Shown: positions 18,734-28,164, numbered from the stretch's first letter. The stretch is DNA of 55,728 bases from Prolixibacteraceae bacterium (GCA_028282705.1 JANQHI010000071.1:1-55728); one strand, 5' to 3'. Numbers and translations are program-made. Notes: generated by a model from the letters alone, not told the origin.

Positions 18734-20329
18734 CTATTTGTTTATCACTTCAATTTCTTTCTTTGTATTGGCAAATTCAATGTAACCCCTAATGCCAATT
18801 TCCCCACCTTCAACAGGGTTCAACCATTTTAAGGTAGCTGTGTGGTCACCATTTGGAATTATTACATTCCAGTATAATTCTGCTGACCTTTTCCTATAAT
18901 CAACAGGAAGTTTAACTACCCTGTCTACTTTTCCATCAATGCTTACCTGAAGTTCTGCAACATAGCTTTTGTCAAGCTCTTTTCCTGAAATACCACCTTT
19001 TACAACAAGCCCTACACCTTTAAAATCAATATCCACTGGTTCTTTTGTTTTCAGTGAATGCAGCATTTTCCATTGCCCCCACATACCCCTTTTTGGTGGG
19101 GTTGATTGGGTAACCTTGGTAGGATAGATATTTGGGAAAGCAACTTCCAGGGGCACAGCTTTTGGAGACTGTACTTTTATTTCCACTGTTTCACCGCCAA
19201 CTTTTCCACCATGCTTTTCAATCATTTTAAGGGCTTGGCGGTACCCCATATCATATACATCATTCAATGAAATTGTGGTGTATTGGAAATCCCTGTCAGC
19301 CACTGGCTTTAGGGGGTCTAACCAATAATCAGAAATCTTGTCATAGCCCATCATAGTACAAAGTATCCCTGCTGCAGTAGCTGGATTACAGTCAGAATCT
19401 TGCCCTGCCCTGGTTGAAATATCCATGGTTACTTGTAGGTCTCCTTGTCCATAAAGCATCCCAAGGAGGACATAAGCTGAATTTACAGTTGCATCAATAT
19501 TGAATGGTGAAGCTATGCCATCAGGGCAATGCAGGTCAGTTGACCATTCAGCATGTTCAATAGCATGCCATGCTTTTTTCCAATCATTGGGGTATTTTTT
19601 ATAAAAGCCAATAACATCCTTCATGGCTTTGTAATAATTACTTTCTTTTGGTATTACTTTCAAAGCTTCATTAACAACATAGTTCACATCATCAGAAATA
19701 AAGGCAAGGGAATACATAGCAGCTACATAAACGCCCCCATAATAGCCATCACCATAGTTCATGATGTGCCCAATTTTATCGCAAACTTCTGCTGAAGTGT
19801 TTATCATACCTGGAGACATCAGGCCTGCAAAATCAGCTTCAATTTGGAAGTCAATATCATCAGCATGCATGTTGTATTTCCAGTGCCCTGATTCAGGAGG
19901 CATAATCCCGTTAAGGATATTGTAACGTGCTGCCTGGTTGGCGTGCCAAAGCATATAATCGGCATGGGCAAATGCCTTTGCATGTGAACTGGCTGGGGCA
20001 TCTAAGCCTTCTTTCTCAAAAACGTCTACAAATGTCAGGTCCATGTAAATATCATCATACAACCCTGGGAATGTATCATAGAAGTGTTTAACCAGGTCAT
20101 TATCCCACCTTAGTTTAACTGAATCAGGGATAATTTTTTGCAAGTACCTGAATTCTGTTGGCCCTCCAAAGGTTACTCCAATAACCTGGCCAGCCCAGCC
20201 TCCTTTTACTTTGTTCAACAACTCCTTTTTGGTCATTTTAACTGTTTTGCCTTTACTTGCACCAACATCACAAGAGGTTATAGCTAAGCTCAGGCATGTA
20301 ATCAGTATTATTAGAAATTTATTCTTCAT
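18734..20329 (-). CDS. ADP-ribosylglycohydrolase-family lipoprotein
   Basis: A 531-residue exported protein whose signal ends LAITSC (lipoprotein). The PF03747-type domain starts KKELLNKVKGGWAGQVIGVTFG; DDIYMDLTF and STRAGQDSDCNPATAAGIL correspond to the two metal-binding motifs of DraG/ARH enzymes. After about residue 370 a beta-rich C-terminal module follows, with no membrane helices. Enzymes of this family cleave N- or O-ribosyl bonds of ADP-ribose conjugates. An ADP-ribosylglycohydrolase is part of the B. thetaiotaomicron rus ribose locus, where ribofuranosides are the likely target. The paralogue at 12179 shares the motifs but has a membrane tail. Confidence 0.88.
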   Translation of the reverse strand: MKNKFLIILITCLSLAITSCDVGASKGKTVKMTKKELLNKVKGGWAGQVIGVTFGGPTEFRYLQKIIPDSVKLRWDNDLVKHFYDTFPGLYDDIYMDLTFVDVFEKEGLDAPASSHAKAFAHADYMLWHANQAARYNILNGIMPPESGHWKYNMHADDIDFQIEADFAGLMSPGMINTSAEVCDKIGHIMNYGDGYYGGVYVAAMYSLAFISDDVNYVVNEALKVIPKESNYYKAMKDVIGFYKKYPNDWKKAWHAIEHAEWSTDLHCPDGIASPFNIDATVNSAYVLLGMLYGQGDLQVTMDISTRAGQDSDCNPATAAGILCTMMGYDKISDYWLDPLKPVADRDFQYTTISLNDVYDMGYRQALKMIEKHGGKVGGETVEIKVQSPKAVPLEVAFPNIYPTKVTQSTPPKRGMWGQWKMLHSLKTKEPVDIDFKGVGLVVKGGISGKELDKSYVAELQVSIDGKVDRVVKLPVDYRKRSAELYWNVIIPNGDHTATLKWLNPVEGGEIGIRGYIEFANTKKEIEVINK

Positions 20330-20755
20330 GATTGTTAATATTTAATAATTAATAATTTTTTACAGTTTTATTTTTTAGGTATCTATCATTATGGCTTCAG
20401 GTTCAGGTTTGAAATTCGCTTAGTTCATTTAGAATCATTGTTTCTCCTCCCTCTTGTGTGTATTGTTTCCACTTGGGTAAGCTTCCCCAGCTAGGGCCTC
20501 CAGTTTTCATAAATTATACAAGGATCCCATTTTTATGTTTTTTCGGAAGCAGATGAGCCTACAACTCCTGTTTGCATTGTGGTGATGAATTTCCGCCTGT
20601 TTGTTTCCATATTTTGGATTTACCAGTTTATTAATTAATATTTGCAATTGAATGGCTAAAGTGAGAAGGATGCTGGCATTGCCTGAACAACACCAGCAAA
20701 CCTTCAAATGGTATGTATCCTATTTACCTTCTTTAGTCATTTGTTTACTTCTCTT
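20330..20755 (-). other. 426-base gap after SusD with a hairpin
   Basis: I see no convincing gene here. A stem-loop lies at 20665-20705: outer pairs GAAGG/CCTTC and inner pairs GCTGG/CCAGC. It sits about 50 bases after the SusD stop on the minus strand without a T-run. Such hairpins after susCD commonly lower expression of the downstream enzyme genes, but that is an inference here. Confidence 0.45.
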
Positions 20756-22351
20756 TTACCAATTAGGGTTTTGTGTCAGGTTTTCATTCAATTCTAATTC
20801 ATTGAATGGCAATGGCCATACATAATGCTTATTAGCATTGAATTCTTTTACGTAACCTGATAGTTCAACTGTTACGAATGTTCCAGGACTTGCAGGGTTT
20901 TCATAAGTCATCCCCTTAATTGTCCCTGGTATTACATCTTCGCCAATTTGCCACCTTCTGATATCATAAAGGCGGTGCCCTTCCAGGGCTAATTCTACCA
21001 TGCGTTCTGTACGGATAATTTCACGTAGTTCAGCCTGGTTAGTAGTTGTAACATTTGGCATGTTTACATCAGCCCTTCCCCTTACCTGGTTGATAGCATC
21101 AAGGACAGATTGGTTGATGTTTGAACCTCCTAGTTCGATACATGCTTCTGCATAGGTTAATAGTACTTCAGCATAGCGTAAATAAATTAAGTTCACCCCA
21201 CAGTTCCAGGGCATTGCATAATCACTGTTACTAACATATTTTTTGAAGTACCATCCTGTTTGCGTTACATTTTCAGCTGAGCTTGTAATATCATCACCTG
21301 AACCATTGCCAGGGAGCGTATTTAATACAGCACCATTAGGAAGGATGTCACCTGTTTTGTAAATAGTGTGGCTTAACCTTGGATCCCTGTCATTATATGG
21401 GTTATTTGGGTCGTAACCACTTCCGGCTGCATCAATAGGTAGCCCTGTTGATTGCATCAGGTAAGCATCAACCAATGACCTGGTTGGTATTACCTGGCAT
21501 TGCTGGGTGTACAGGCTATTTGCTGTATAGAAATAGAAAATAGAGTGGGCATCCAAATCTTTAGCATGTTGCCTGGCAAACATAATTTCTGAACTACTTT
21601 CGCCAGCATAATCAAATAATTCTGCATATGAGCTGTGTAATGAATGTACACCCAGTTGCATAACATCATTTGCAGCAGCTTTAGCTTCATTGTACCTTCC
21701 TGCATAAAGCATAGCCCTGGCTTTTAACCCCAGTGCAGCACCTTTGGTCACCCTTCCACTTTCTGCTTGGGTGGTAGGCAATGCAGCAGCAGCCTCACTA
21801 AGTTCAGTTGAGACAAAATCCCAAATTGCTGATGCAGGTGAGCGGCTTATGGTTTTAGCATCTTCAACACTCATTGAGGTTGAAACTAAAGGAACATCCC
21901 CATAAAGCATAACCAGGTTGATATAGGCAAAAGCCCTAAGGGTTTTGGCTTCTCCTTTTAACCTTGCATTAAGGTTAGCATCCATTTCTTCTACTTTGTC
22001 TACATTTTCAAGGAATGAACTGGCAGCCTGGATAATCCCATAGTAATAGGACCATTCGCCAGCTACAACATTATTACTTGCATCAAATGTGTTTTTCTCG
22101 ATACCAGATTCAGCCCTCCATTGCAGGATAAAGTGGGCTATATCAGAAAAGGCATCCATGGAGCAGTACCTCCATTGGTCTCCAAGCCTTGAGTATATCC
22201 CTGTTGAAGCATAAAGGGCATCTTGTTCTGTTTGCCAGAACAGGTCGCTTGCAAGCCTATCTTTAGGAATGGTATTTAGCAGGTCTTCTTCACATGATAC
22301 TGTCATCAATGACAGTAAACCAATACAAATTAATATTTTATAAGCCTTCAT
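20756..22351 (-). CDS. susD: SusD/RagB-family nutrient-binding outer-membrane lipoprotein
   Basis: A surface lipoprotein that binds the glycan or nutrient and lids the SusC transporter. The lipoprotein signal ends SLMTVSC, followed by EEDLLNTIPKDRL, the usual SusD start. The helical tetratricopeptide-like scaffold carries ALGLKARAMLYAGRYNEA, and the C-terminal part has the conserved RTERMVELALEGHRLYDIRRW and ends with LNENLTQNPNW. It follows SusC by 12 bases. A start at 22360, three codons upstream, is possible. Substrate inferred from the locus: a ribose-containing compound. Confidence 0.93.
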   Translation of the reverse strand: MKAYKILICIGLLSLMTVSCEEDLLNTIPKDRLASDLFWQTEQDALYASTGIYSRLGDQWRYCSMDAFSDIAHFILQWRAESGIEKNTFDASNNVVAGEWSYYYGIIQAASSFLENVDKVEEMDANLNARLKGEAKTLRAFAYINLVMLYGDVPLVSTSMSVEDAKTISRSPASAIWDFVSTELSEAAAALPTTQAESGRVTKGAALGLKARAMLYAGRYNEAKAAANDVMQLGVHSLHSSYAELFDYAGESSSEIMFARQHAKDLDAHSIFYFYTANSLYTQQCQVIPTRSLVDAYLMQSTGLPIDAAGSGYDPNNPYNDRDPRLSHTIYKTGDILPNGAVLNTLPGNGSGDDITSSAENVTQTGWYFKKYVSNSDYAMPWNCGVNLIYLRYAEVLLTYAEACIELGGSNINQSVLDAINQVRGRADVNMPNVTTTNQAELREIIRTERMVELALEGHRLYDIRRWQIGEDVIPGTIKGMTYENPASPGTFVTVELSGYVKEFNANKHYVWPLPFNELELNENLTQNPNW

Positions 22352-22363
22352 TGTTTTCATTTT

Positions 22364-25300
22364 TTAAAAATTAATATTCAGACCTATTGTTGAAACAGAA
22401 GTTTGGGGGAAGCTAGATTCTGGTCCCCTTCCAATTTGTTCCGGATCAATGTCATACTTGTTTAATTCAGCAAAAGTCAACAAGTTTGTTGCAGAAACAT
22501 ATACATTCATGCCCTGAACTTTTAACCTGCTGCAAAATGTTTTCGGAATATCATAGGAAAGCCTGATGTTTTTTAACCTTAAATAGCTTCCATCAACCAT
22601 GGTGCGGTCAGATATCTGAACGTTTTTCATGGTATATTTGGTAGGCCTTGGGAATTCCGCATCAGTATTATCAGGAGTCCAGTAGTCTTCAAAGACTTCG
22701 TGGGTAAATCCTCCCCATATACCCATTTCTAAGGTAGCACCAGTTACCAGTTTATTAGAACCTGTTACTCCTTGCCAAAATAGGTCTAAGGTGAAATTTT
22801 TCCAACTGAATGACATATTGGATGAGAATGTCCAGTCAGGCATTTCTTTTCCCAGTATCACGAAATCTGCAGGAGTTAGCATGCCATCATTGTTTTGGTC
22901 AACATATTTTACATCACCAGGTCCAACTGAGCCATCCCATTTTGCATAGCTATCAACTTCTGCCTGGGTTTGGAAAAAGCCATCAGTTTCAAAGCCGTAG
23001 AATGAATTAATAGGTTCCCCTTCAGTAGTGATGGTCCTATAGTCACTGTTTCCAAAAGCTGAAATATGCGGGCCTGTTCCAGCCAGGTCGGTAACTTTAT
23101 TTTGGTTATAGTTGGCATTTAAAGTCAAACCAACTTTGAAATCGCCAAATGTTTGCCTTCCGCTAACCAAAAATTCTAACCCTTCATTTTCAACACTACC
23201 TGCATTTTGGTCAGTTGCAGTTAGCCCTATTAATGAAGGTATTGGTACAGCAAGCAAAATATCATCTGTGACCTTTTTGTAATAGTCAAAAGTAAAATTA
23301 ACCCTATTGTCAAACAGGTAGGCATCTAACCCAATGTTGAACTGGGTAGTAGTTTCCCATGAAAGGTCTTGGCTGGCAAGGCTAGTTTGCCTGTAACCTG
23401 TGGCAAGCCCTTCATTAAAGATATAGTTGCTTTGGTTGTAGGTTTCAATGAATGTATATAACCCAACAGTTTGGCTTCCTACTTGCCCCCATGAACCCCT
23501 AAGTTTTAATTCATTAACTGTATTTTTCAATGAGTCCCAGAAGCCTTCATTTGAAATACGCCAACCCACTGAGAATGATGGGAAAAACCCATATCTGTTT
23601 CCGTCAGAGAACCTGGAGGAACCATCATACCTGCTATTTACTTCAAACAAGTATTTTCCATCATATTCATAATTTACACGGCCGAAATATGAGCGTAAGC
23701 CCCATTCTGAACCACCTCCTGTTGCTGATTGTGTAGCATCATCAATACCCAAAGAAAGGGTTTGTAAATCATTATTATAAAAGTCTTGCCTATAACCTCC
23801 CAGGTTGCTGGTTTCAAAATGTATTTGTGAATAACCCAGTATTCCACTTACAGTATGTTTCCCAAAGGTGTTATTGTATGTAATTTGCAGGTCAAGGCCA
23901 TCTTCACGTGAGCTAGACCTGTTTTCGTTCATTGAATTCAGGTTATTAAATGTAACCCTATTGGAATGAATTTTATCCTGGAAATAGAACTTGTTTGCAA
24001 AAGAGGTATTCCGCCCATTATGATATTGAGTAGAATATTGCCCAATGAGCTTTAAACCATCTATGACTTCATATTCTCCTTTGAAAATACCAATTATGCT
24101 GGTATTCTCTGCATTGGTAAGTCCTGATTCGTTTGCGTAAACAAGAGGGCTAAAACTATCAACAGATAAACCATAAGAACCATCTGAATACCTTGGTACA
24201 CCCCATTGGCTATTTTGCATAATGCGGTAGGTAATTCTTGTCCAGGCTCCCCATGGGTTGTATGGTTCTTCCCTTGTAGTATTTCTGATATTTACATTAG
24301 TGTTAAGGTTTAGTTTCTCGCTTATTTTAAAATTTGTATTTGCCCTTAACTCTTTTATCTCAAAATTATACATTGGCAGGACACCATCCTGGTTTAAATA
24401 CCTTGCTGAAATCCTAGTATTAATATTTTCACTTCCCCCACTCAATGTAAGGGTATGGCTGTGTTGTGGTGCCGGGCTATATAAAGCATCAAACCATGTA
24501 TGTGGTTTTGGATAGTTCTCAGGATCATTTTTATGGTTCTGAGGCCATTGTGCTATGTGTTCATCTGTGTAATATTGAAAGCCAAATGAGTTCTTGAATG
24601 CTTCATTTTGTAATTTCATATATTCCACAGCACCCATATGTTCAGGATTATTATTTGTGCGTGCTACACCATAATATCCATTGTAGGTTACAGATAGTTT
24701 ACCCTTTTTAGCAGCTTTTGTTGTTACCAGGATTACACCAGCAGCAGCCCTTGAGCCATAGATTGCAGCAGCAGCAGCATCTTTAAGCACAGATACTGAT
24801 TCAATATCAATTGGGTTTACCCTGGCTAAGCTCCCGGGTACACCATCAATTAATACCAGTGGTGCATTACTGTTTAATGAAGTAATACCCCTGATGCGCA
24901 TAGAAAGGTTTTCAGCTCCTGGGGCACCACCATAGTCAATAATCGTCAGGCCAGGAAGCTTACCTTGCAAGGCCTGGTTCAAATTGGTAGAGTTCCTTTC
25001 TGCCAATTCTTCAGAGTCAATGTTACTAACTGCATTGGTAATGCTGACTTTTTTCTGTACACCATAACCAATTGTAACAATTTCTTCAAGGCCAATGACA
25101 GATTGTTCAAGTTGAATGTTTAATTCAGTTTGCCCATTATAGGTAACCTCTTGTGGTTTGTAACCAATAAAAGAGACAACAAGTACTTCTCCATTACTTA
25201 TTTGTAATGTGAATTTGCCATTGGCATCAGTAGTCATACCCCTGCTGGTTCCTTTTACAACAACGCTCGCACCAGGAAGTGGGGCATTCCCCTCGTCTAA

Positions 25301-25381
25301 TACTGTCCCACTCACGTTTTGTTGAGCCAGAGACATAAAGGCTTGGGTTACAATAATTAAAAAGATGAAGATTTTTTTCAT
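22364..25381 (-). CDS. susC: SusC/RagA-family TonB-linked outer-membrane transporter
   Basis: A TonB-dependent transporter of about 1,005 residues. Order: signal peptide ending SLAQQ, a CarboxypepD_reg-like domain (VSGTVLDEGNAPLPGASVVVKG), the SusC signature IGLEEIVTIGYGVQKK serving as TonB-box region, a plug domain with MRIRGITSLNSNAPLVLIDGVPG and the VLKDAAAAAIYGSRAAAGVILVTT-type stretch, then a long barrel ending in TIGLNINF. The ATG at 25381 starts the signal peptide; one at 25408 would add 9 residues. It pairs with SusD immediately downstream. A hairpin upstream (25437-25465) separates it from the esterase gene. Confidence 0.95.
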   Translation of the reverse strand: MKKIFIFLIIVTQAFMSLAQQNVSGTVLDEGNAPLPGASVVVKGTSRGMTTDANGKFTLQISNGEVLVVSFIGYKPQEVTYNGQTELNIQLEQSVIGLEEIVTIGYGVQKKVSITNAVSNIDSEELAERNSTNLNQALQGKLPGLTIIDYGGAPGAENLSMRIRGITSLNSNAPLVLIDGVPGSLARVNPIDIESVSVLKDAAAAAIYGSRAAAGVILVTTKAAKKGKLSVTYNGYYGVARTNNNPEHMGAVEYMKLQNEAFKNSFGFQYYTDEHIAQWPQNHKNDPENYPKPHTWFDALYSPAPQHSHTLTLSGGSENINTRISARYLNQDGVLPMYNFEIKELRANTNFKISEKLNLNTNVNIRNTTREEPYNPWGAWTRITYRIMQNSQWGVPRYSDGSYGLSVDSFSPLVYANESGLTNAENTSIIGIFKGEYEVIDGLKLIGQYSTQYHNGRNTSFANKFYFQDKIHSNRVTFNNLNSMNENRSSSREDGLDLQITYNNTFGKHTVSGILGYSQIHFETSNLGGYRQDFYNNDLQTLSLGIDDATQSATGGGSEWGLRSYFGRVNYEYDGKYLFEVNSRYDGSSRFSDGNRYGFFPSFSVGWRISNEGFWDSLKNTVNELKLRGSWGQVGSQTVGLYTFIETYNQSNYIFNEGLATGYRQTSLASQDLSWETTTQFNIGLDAYLFDNRVNFTFDYYKKVTDDILLAVPIPSLIGLTATDQNAGSVENEGLEFLVSGRQTFGDFKVGLTLNANYNQNKVTDLAGTGPHISAFGNSDYRTITTEGEPINSFYGFETDGFFQTQAEVDSYAKWDGSVGPGDVKYVDQNNDGMLTPADFVILGKEMPDWTFSSNMSFSWKNFTLDLFWQGVTGSNKLVTGATLEMGIWGGFTHEVFEDYWTPDNTDAEFPRPTKYTMKNVQISDRTMVDGSYLRLKNIRLSYDIPKTFCSRLKVQGMNVYVSATNLLTFAELNKYDIDPEQIGRGPESSFPQTSVSTIGLNINF

Positions 25382-25436
25382 TTGTTTAAATTTATGTAGC
25401 TTGATCAAATCATTTTGTTAATTCTTAAGTGTAAAC

Positions 25437-25465
25437 CCCAGGAGCCAATAAATTGGCATCCTGGG
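25437..25465 (-). other. Strong stem-loop upstream of SusC
   Basis: CCCAGG and CCTGGG form the base of a hairpin whose upper stem pairs GCCAAT with ATTGGC, with one bulged base. It lies between the esterase gene and SusC on the minus strand, about 55 bases before the SusC start codon. It could end the upstream esterase transcript or form a SusC leader structure. Confidence 0.55.
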
Positions 25466-25502
25466 CTTACTTTGCGGATAATCAACTTAACTAAGCCTAA
25501 TT

Positions 25503-26555
25503 TTATTCTTTAGTATCTTTTTTCATTTTTTCAAATACTTCCATATAAGGGTTGTAAACGGGATATTCTTTACCCCAAATATTCCTTAACATGATTGCAT
25601 TTTGAACAGCCATAGAGACAGAAACTTCACGTCCCCAGTAATCTTCTTCGTGGGTTCCATCAGATTGCCCGTAAACGAATGGTATTCCATTATCAAGCAA
25701 ATATTTCATGAAGTTTTTGGTGGATTCATATAAGAAGTCTTTTGTCCCACAATCAATATAAATATGTGGAAGTTCTTCTTTGGATATTTTCAGCACATTA
25801 ATGTATGGGTCAACCCTATCAATTTGTTCTTTAGTGGTATACATTTTCCCTTTTGGGCTCCTGTCTCGCATGGTAGAGAAGCCAGGAATATTAATGCCCA
25901 GGTAACGCATGGTAGTATCTTGCATCATCATATTCCTGAAATCATTTCCTTCTTTCTTTTCAGTTTCAGTAACTTTTAATGCAGCCCTTGCCATGTCCAT
26001 GTTATACCCGCCACTGTGGCCGGCAATTGAGCAAAATAGGTGAGGGTAGGTGAGCCCCAATGTAATTGCTCCATTGGCACCCATTGAAATACCATTGATC
26101 GCGCGCCCTTTTTTCTCAGCAATAGTTCGGTAATGATTATCAATATAACCAATTACATCTTTACAAACATGGTCGGCAAAATTAAGAGGTTTGTTGCCTT
26201 CAGGTTCAGCCCAGTTGGCATAGGAAGAATTCCCTGCATCTACCATTACCACAATCATATCAAAACGGTTGAGGTATTCAGGTACACCTACATTGACAAA
26301 TTCAAAATAGTTAGAAGTAAAACCATGCAATAGGTATAATACAGGGTAATCAAGCCCCGATTTATCATAACCACGTGGTAAAACTACATTGATGTGCATT
26401 TCCCTTTGCAATGATTTAGAGAAAAACGCAATATCCTCAACAGGGAGAGGCTCATAACCTATATGCCCTAACCCTTTCTTTTTAGTTCCAGCTTGCGAGT
26501 AACCAGAACCAAGGATAAAAGCTAATAACGTGCAAAAAATTATTACTTTTTTCAT
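25503..26555 (-). CDS. Exported CE1-type esterase (esterase D family)
   Basis: A 350-residue alpha/beta hydrolase with a signal peptide ending GSGYSQAG. Visible: VLYLLHGFTSNY (oxyanion region), the nucleophile elbow GISMGANGA, an acid in IDCGTKDFLYE and a His in SDGTHEEDYWGR. The architecture matches the esterase at 8293 but sequence outside the motifs differs, so they are probably not recent duplicates. It starts only 10 bases after the stop codon of the SusC fragment, which suggests that the fragment's leader now drives it. Likely acts in the periplasm on acyl esters; substrate unknown. Confidence 0.87.
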   Translation of the reverse strand: MKKVIIFCTLLAFILGSGYSQAGTKKKGLGHIGYEPLPVEDIAFFSKSLQREMHINVVLPRGYDKSGLDYPVLYLLHGFTSNYFEFVNVGVPEYLNRFDMIVVMVDAGNSSYANWAEPEGNKPLNFADHVCKDVIGYIDNHYRTIAEKKGRAINGISMGANGAITLGLTYPHLFCSIAGHSGGYNMDMARAALKVTETEKKEGNDFRNMMMQDTTMRYLGINIPGFSTMRDRSPKGKMYTTKEQIDRVDPYINVLKISKEELPHIYIDCGTKDFLYESTKNFMKYLLDNGIPFVYGQSDGTHEEDYWGREVSVSMAVQNAIMLRNIWGKEYPVYNPYMEVFEKMKKDTKE

Positions 26556-26565
26556 CGTTTAAATT

Positions 26566-26757
26566 TTAATTTGTTGCAGTTAATTCAAAATTCCCGTTTA
26601 CATCAGTAATTGACCCTGAACTGGTGCCTTTAACCATAATGGCAGCACCTGGCAATGGTTCATTGTTTTCATCTGTGACAGTTCCTGTAATCTTTTGCTG
26701 CGCAAAGAGCAACACAGAACTGAAAAGAAATAACATAAGTAAAATGTTCTTTTTCAT
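26566..26757 (-). pseudogene. Truncated SusC N-terminus (signal peptide plus CarboxypepD_reg stub)
   Basis: The 63 residues from ATG 26757 are a signal peptide (MKKNILLMLFLFSSVLLFAQ) followed by QKITGTVTDENNEPLPGAA, MVKGTSSGSITDVNG and NFELTATN, then a stop. That matches the beginning of a SusC-type protein, including the carboxypeptidase-regulatory-like fold, but it stops before the TonB-box and plug. The intact SusC at 22364 has a similar but not identical start, so this is not a simple local duplication. Most likely it is the remnant of a second SusC that was deleted, leaving its leader in front of the esterase gene. A real 63-residue secreted peptide is possible but less likely. Confidence 0.75.
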
Positions 26758-26885
26758 TGTGGCTATTTGTTTTAGTTTAATGACTAGGCATACCCACTTT
26801 AAACTATTCTCAAGCATGCCTTTAGTTTAGTTGCAAAGTTTAGTCTCAATATCCGCAATGAGAGATTTACCTTGGTTCAGCTAGC

Positions 26886-26895
26886 TCGTTAACGA
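26886..26895. promoter_or_regulatory. Palindrome TCGTTAACGA upstream of the SusC fragment
   Basis: A perfect 10-bp palindrome about 130 bases upstream of the SusC-fragment start, in a 208-base gap (26758-26965). CpG is rare in this region, which makes two CpGs in one palindrome stand out. It may be a regulator site; it does not match the ACAAACGTTTGT-type sites. Confidence 0.3.
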
Positions 26896-26965
26896 AAATG
26901 CCCTAATGCCCTTATATAAAGCAATTTATGAGCATCAAATTAATTGCAATTGTCATATTATAGTT

Positions 26966-27697
26966 TTAATATTTCCTTTTCTGTTTTAAAAACCAGTCAA
27001 ATAAACCTGATTCCCAATAGGCATTTGTCCATGAGTTATGCCCAACCCCTTCATATATTGTAAATTTTACATCAGCTCCTTTAGCTTTTAATGAATCAAC
27101 CATAGCCTGTGAGTTTGAAATAGGGACTACCTGGTCTTTGTCGCCATGGAAAACCCAGCCGGGGATATAACTGTACCTGCCCACATTTGAAGGGTTTCCT
27201 CCTCCACATATAGGGGCATATGCTGCAAAATATTGCGGGTAATTTTCCATCATAAGGAAAGTCCCATAGCCGCCCATGCTGAGGCCTGTTAAGTATATGC
27301 GTGACATATCTGCCCTATAATTTATAAGTACCTCATCAAGCAGTTGCTTTATAGGTTCTAACAAGTTAGACCAAGAATAATTGGTTGGGCACTGTGGCGA
27401 AACTAATATGAATGGAAGTCCTTTTTCTTCAGCAACTTTAGGCGGTCCCCATTTTTTTACAAACTTCACATTGTTTCCACGTTCTCCTGCACCATGTAAA
27501 AAAAGTATGACTGGCCATTGCTTTGTTTGGTCTTCATCATAGCCATTTGGGAGGTATAATAAGTACTCTAATTCAGTAGCTGATTTGAATTCCTGAACAG
27601 CCTGTATCCCAGGTTTTACTTCAGTTTGCGCATAAATATTTACATGGATTGATGTAAAAAAAACTAGTACAAATAATAGGTAATAATTTTTATTCAT
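26966..27697 (-). CDS. Exported alpha/beta hydrolase (predicted esterase/peptidase, dienelactone-hydrolase-like)
   Basis: A 243-residue hydrolase from ATG 27697, with a signal peptide ending HVNIYAQT. Motifs: ILFLHGAGERGNN (oxyanion region), the nucleophile elbow GLSMGGYG, an acid in FHGDKDQVVP and a His in YEGVGHNSW. This pattern is shared by phospholipase/carboxylesterase-like and PHB-depolymerase-like proteins common in Bacteroidota polysaccharide loci. It is the first gene of the leftward locus and lies directly behind a LacI-type operator (27749-27760), so it is likely the first regulated gene. An in-frame ATG at 27739 gives an unlikely longer N-terminus. Confidence 0.85.
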   Translation of the reverse strand: MNKNYYLLFVLVFFTSIHVNIYAQTEVKPGIQAVQEFKSATELEYLLYLPNGYDEDQTKQWPVILFLHGAGERGNNVKFVKKWGPPKVAEEKGLPFILVSPQCPTNYSWSNLLEPIKQLLDEVLINYRADMSRIYLTGLSMGGYGTFLMMENYPQYFAAYAPICGGGNPSNVGRYSYIPGWVFHGDKDQVVPISNSQAMVDSLKAKGADVKFTIYEGVGHNSWTNAYWESGLFDWFLKQKRKY

Positions 27698-27748
27698 GGC
27701 CTTAGTTCGAGTTAAAATTTTTACTAAAACAGTTCTCACTATCTAAGA

Positions 27749-27760
27749 ACAAACGTTTGT
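27749..27760 (-). promoter_or_regulatory. LacI-type operator for the leftward locus
   Basis: ACAAACGTTTGT is a perfect 12-bp palindrome with the central CG typical of LacI-family operators. It lies 52 bases upstream of the first gene of the leftward locus. A TATTTTTG sequence on the minus strand at 27788-27795 fits the Bacteroidota -7 element TAnnTTTG, which would put the operator just downstream of the transcription start. The lacI-like gene is divergent and adjacent. Confidence 0.65.
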
Positions 27761-28050
27761 GCAATATTAAAAATTTTTTCAATAACTCAAAAATACCTAT
27801 TACCTGTTTTAGCTTTTAGCTGCTTAAATTTTTTAAGCTTAACCTTTCCTTATAAAAATGATTAAGGATATAAATTGCTTACATTCAAGTGATAATAAGT
27901 TTTTCTTGGCGTTTTGTTAGAGATATTATTAAATTTTTATGCTTTATAACATAAAAAACATAAATTTTCCTTTTGATTTAAAGTTTTATCCAACTAATAT
28001 ATTGATATATAATAATTTATATTTTTTTTATGTTTTTTTGACAAAACAGA

Positions 28051-28062
28051 ACAATCGTTTGT
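28051..28062 (+). promoter_or_regulatory. Second LacI-type operator, upstream of the lacI-like gene
   Basis: ACAATCGTTTGT differs from the 27749 site at one base and lies inside a larger repeat: AACAGAACAA (28046-28055) and TTGTTCTGTT (28060-28069) around TCGT. A -7 element TATATTTG (28091-28098) follows, 67 bases before the regulator's start codon. Autoregulation, and joint control with the leftward locus, is the simplest reading. Confidence 0.6.
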
Positions 28063-28164
28063 TCTGTTAGAAAGATTTCATATTCAAAAATATATTTGTA
28101 ATTTCGATCACCTTACATTTCTAAATTGCAATGCGCGAATCAATTAATACTTAAACACAACCAG

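Noticed and set aside
20507-20707. A 66-codon minus-strand frame after SusD
   Set aside because: No recognisable motif, no suitable start context, and it covers a stem-loop. Treated as non-coding.
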